A stretch of 6,387 nt of DNA from Candidatus Kapaibacterium sp. Lineage in GTDB: Bacteria > Bacteroidota > Ignavibacteria > Kapaibacteriales > UBA2268. A program made the position numbers and the translations under genes. The notes under the pieces were generated by a model that searched no databases, had not been told where the DNA came from, and saw only the letters and a program-made list of their open reading frames with translations. The stretch lies in contig JAUQWR010000160.1 of assembly GCA_030835065.1 (NCBI GenBank), forward strand, positions 1-6,387, in the 5' to 3' direction. Below are positions 5,555 through 6,387 of this stretch, in pieces. How positions within the stretch are numbered: position 1 is the stretch's first letter; each line of letters starts with the position of its first letter.

Positions 5555-6387
5555 CTATTTCTTCAGACCGATAATATGAATATCAGAACCAGATTTGGAT
5601 ACAGAATCAAATTCAAAATTGAAAGCTTCATTTAAATAGTTTATCTTGAAACTACCAAAAGAGTTGAGTCCATTACCAATTACTTTTGGTGCAACAAACA
5701 AATGAAGCTCGTCCACCATTTGGCTTTTAATAAAAGAAGAAAGCAAAGCAGAACCACCTTCTACCATAATAGAAGCAATATTATTATCGGCTAGAGCATA
5801 TAAAGCACTCGGAATATTCAAAACACCTTCGTCGTTGATATCGACCGGCAAAATTTGAATACCGGCAAGCCTCAAAGTTTCTGCTTTTCTTGTAGATACA
5901 GCTTTAGGATTGCAGCAGACAATAGTATTAGTTCTATCTGCATCTTTGAAAGTATTAATAGTAAGTGGGAGAGTAAGATCAGTATCAAAAACAATTTTTT
6001 TAGGATTGCGCCCTTCCACACTTCTCACTGTAAGCATTGGATTATCAATTGCAGCAGTACGCTTGCCAATAACCACAGCATCTACTTCTGCTCTCAAAGC
6101 ATGAGAACGTCTGCGACTCTCTTCCGAGCTTATCCACTTAGACTCGCCTCTGGAAGTTGCTACACATCCATCCACAGATTGAGCAAGTTTCAAAATTACA
6201 TAAGGAAGAGAACTTGTTATATATTTAACAAAAAATCTATTAATCCATTTACATTCATTTTCCAAAACACCTACAGTCACATCAATACCAGCATTTTGAA
6301 GTGCTTGTATTCCGTTGCCGGATACTTCAGGATTGGGATCAATCATCCCAACAACTACTTTAGAAAACTTTTTTTCGATAATAAGAT
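5555..6387 (-). CDS. ribD: RibD, riboflavin deaminase/reductase, N-terminus cut by window edge
   Basis: RibD catalyses two successive steps of riboflavin synthesis: deamination of the GTP-derived diaminopyrimidine and NADPH-dependent reduction of its ribosyl side chain. The window holds the last 276 residues and the stop. The first ~55 visible residues are the end of the deaminase domain, with VVVGMIDPNPEVSGNGIQAL and GIDVTVGVLENE. The zinc-binding part is outside the window. The reductase domain (about 60-276) is complete: KLAQSVDG (66-73), GESKWIS (80-86), DNPMLTVR (114-121), VEGGSALL (208-215) and VDELHLFVAPKVIG (224-237). The reading frame stays open across an internal ATG at 6346-6344 to the window edge. 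That ATG lies inside the conserved deaminase block, so it is not the true start. About 80-100 residues are probably missing compared with the usual length near 360. It is followed after 4 bp by the PAP2 gene. Confidence 0.96.
   Translation of the reverse strand, partial: LIIEKKFSKVVVGMIDPNPEVSGNGIQALQNAGIDVTVGVLENECKWINRFFVKYITSSLPYVILKLAQSVDGCVATSRGESKWISSEESRRRSHALRAEVDAVVIGKRTAAIDNPMLTVRSVEGRNPKKIVFDTDLTLPLTINTFKDADRTNTIVCCNPKAVSTRKAETLRLAGIQILPVDINDEGVLNIPSALYALADNNIASIMVEGGSALLSSFIKSQMVDELHLFVAPKVIGNGLNSFGSFKINYLNEAFNFEFDSVSKSGSDIHIIGLKK

Noticed and set aside
5555..6346. Stand-alone RibD reductase starting at the ATG at 6346
   Set aside because: The frame stays open upstream to the window edge with VVVG preceding MIDPNP, which is conserved deaminase-domain sequence, so the gene is a truncated view of a full RibD.

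Overview
The window is a compact stretch of an AT-rich bacterial chromosome (roughly two-thirds A+T by eye). Every supported gene lies on the minus strand, so transcription runs from the right edge to the left. It encodes a RibD, a PAP2 phosphatase, a tryptophanase, SurE and HDOD/histidine-kinase signalling proteins. The AT-rich base composition, SurE of 257 residues, and pairing of HDOD with a GAF-PAS kinase fit the Bacteroidota/Chlorobiota/Ignavibacteria (FCB) group. That placement is an impression from protein style, not from a marker gene. I see no mobile element, tRNA, rRNA, CRISPR array or prophage.

Layout in transcription order. (1) 6387-4999: the C-terminal three-quarters of ribD (bifunctional riboflavin deaminase/reductase, cut by the window edge), followed after 4 bp by a membrane PAP2-family phosphatase. 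(2) 4998-4850: a short gap with a weak AT hairpin that may end the first unit and a small palindrome upstream of the next gene. (3) 4849-3476: a complete tryptophanase, apparently a single-gene unit. It ends in a strong intrinsic terminator, a 21-bp stem followed by eight Ts, at 3461-3386. (4) 3385-3126: AT-rich, apparently non-coding DNA that should hold the promoter of the next operon. (5) 3125-1: a tight four-gene operon of surE, a 111-residue orphan regulatory-domain protein, an HDOD protein and a GAF-PAS sensor histidine kinase cut by the left edge at its H-box. The junctions are +2, -1 and +5 bp, so co-transcription and probably translational coupling are likely.

The most interesting part is this last operon. 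A nucleotide/polyphosphate phosphatase of the stationary-phase SurE type is tied to a small protein resembling the domain that usually precedes HD-GYP/HDOD modules, a stand-alone HDOD protein with a nearly intact HD metal site, and a cytoplasmic-looking sensor kinase. This looks like a split signalling module, but its signal and output cannot be read from the window. The rest is ordinary housekeeping or catabolic content.
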